A DNA stretch of 64,000 nt. It comes from Paramecium tetraurelia. Lineage: Eukaryota > Ciliophora > Oligohymenophorea > Peniculida > Parameciidae. Positions 63,099 to 64,000 of this stretch are shown piece by piece. Numbering within the stretch: position 1 is the first letter of the stretch; the number at the start of each line of letters is the position of its first letter. Location of the stretch: positions 253,027-317,026 of the forward strand of contig NW_001799641.1 in the NCBI RefSeq assembly GCF_000165425.1, in the 5' to 3' direction. Both the position numbers and the translations under genes were made by a program. The notes under the pieces are model-generated. The model worked only from the letters and a program-made list of their open reading frames with translations. It searched no databases and had not been told where the DNA came from.

Positions 63099-64000
63099 TC
63101 AGTATAAAGTGGGTTTCTACATTTCTTTATGGTACTAGATAAATATTAATGAATACAAAAAAGTCTGCAGTTTTTCTGGGGATTAGATTTCCATCCTTTC
63201 TAACTTATAGAACACTAGTTTTATTTTGCATCAAAGATTTAAGATTGTTGTACAATTACACTGCTTCTTCGATCTAGGCTTCAACGCATTTATTTTTAGA
63301 AAAGCTTATCTAACTATTGTATGATTCCTTATGCTAATGAAACTAATTAAATGGATAAACTTACATAAGAAGTACTGTTATTTTTAGTAGAACTACACTC
63401 CACAGGAATTGAATTAAATTGGACTTTCAAAATAGATTTAACAGGAGTACTCTATTTCTTTTCATAAGTTGGAGTATCTTATTTAGATTGACTTCTATTA
63501 ATTTAGATAATAGGTTTAGGTATTTTCCTTTCGCTTTATACAATTTTGTTGGTCATATCTTTATTTTCAGATTCAACTGTATTTGTCTTGTTTATTGATT
63601 GATTGATTTTCTTTTCAGATGCACTCCTTAACTATAAAAAATTGTATTGTGTCTTGGGAGGTTGAGGTAGTTTCTTCAAACTGGAGCTTCTTATGACTCC
63701 TTTGAAACATTCAGCCTTTTTAGTGTAAGAAGCATCGGAAATCCGAGATTCTTTACTTGAAGGTCTCTATCTTAATTCAAAGTATGCTTTTGATTATTAT
63801 TGTTGTGATGAGCTGGGTCTTGAATTAGTTTTCGTAACTGATTCTTTAAGATTTCTTGGTTGTTAAGATAATTAAGATTTATTTAATAATTTCTCATTTT
63901 AAAAGTCTTTAGTTTCTCTAGTTAATCTTTAAATTTCTAGATCCAAATTACCTATATCTCTAAGCAACATCTTTTTGATACTAGGCTTTTGTGGTTTATC
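63099..64000 (-). CDS. Partial hypothetical protein (5' end outside window)
   Basis: C-terminal ~280 residues, open to the window edge, with introns 63343-63364 and 63135-63156. The sequence is Ser/Lys/Gln-rich and mostly disordered (SSSQQQSKAYFELRQRPSSK) and ends with a short helical part (CVEAQIEEAVQLYNNLKSL) and NKTSVLQVRKDGNLIPRK. No family recognised. The kelch gene converges on it, leaving 32 bp between the stops. Confidence 0.6.

Overview
The window reads as somatic (macronuclear) DNA of a ciliate, most likely Paramecium. TAA and TAG occur in frame throughout conserved proteins where glutamine fits, and only TGA ends genes. I placed about 89 introns by reading frame; all are 21-31 nt with GT..AG ends, most often GTA..TAG. 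The DNA is very AT-rich, genes lie 16-400 bp apart on both strands, and two genes encode trichocyst matrix proteins, which are typical of Paramecium. All intron positions come from frame continuity plus family similarity recalled from knowledge; nothing was searched or aligned by machine.

Layout. 1-5.4 kb: the end of a membrane protein, an eIF5A-like gene, a SET-domain protein, an EF-hand protein and a Nek-like pseudokinase. 5.8-12.8 kb: a small membrane protein, then a tight plus-strand run of acyl-CoA synthetase, kinesin-13, a TOM1-like membrane protein and EB1. 13-16.1 kb: a trichocyst matrix protein, a LITAF-domain protein and a Bax-inhibitor-like (TMBIM) protein. 16.2-26.1 kb: three large coiled-coil or cytoskeletal-type proteins, one with an IQ motif. 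26.1-27.4 kb: a stretch without an intact gene. 27.4-32.5 kb: a centrin-like protein, the autophagy protease ATG4 and an F-BAR/TBC Rab-GAP. 32.5-39.8 kb: a gene-poor island of about 7.3 kb holding only broken coding traces and hairpins. 39.8-47.3 kb: a membrane RING E3 and a giant coiled-coil protein with about 14 repeats. 47.6-55.5 kb: an unknown protein, ribosomal protein uL15 (L27a), a TEX9-like protein, a second trichocyst matrix protein, a CDKL kinase, a dual-specificity phosphatase and a small protein. 55.6-60.2 kb: four minus-strand genes (folylpolyglutamate synthase, NudE-like, TAM41, serine carboxypeptidase). 60.5-64 kb: prefoldin 1, a kelch/BTB protein and a partial unknown gene.

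Functional themes are microtubules and cilia (kinesin-13, EB1, NudE-like, CDKL kinase, TEX9-like, centrin, large coiled coils), regulated secretion and membrane traffic (trichocyst proteins, TBC GAP, ATG4, LITAF) and ordinary housekeeping. There is no operon logic beyond close packing.

The most unusual items are the gene-poor island with a possible histone-H3/CENP-A relic, an eIF5A-like protein lacking the hypusination lysine, a Nek-like pseudokinase whose start codon lies 4 bp from that of a divergent gene, and the alternating 44/42-residue repeat array.
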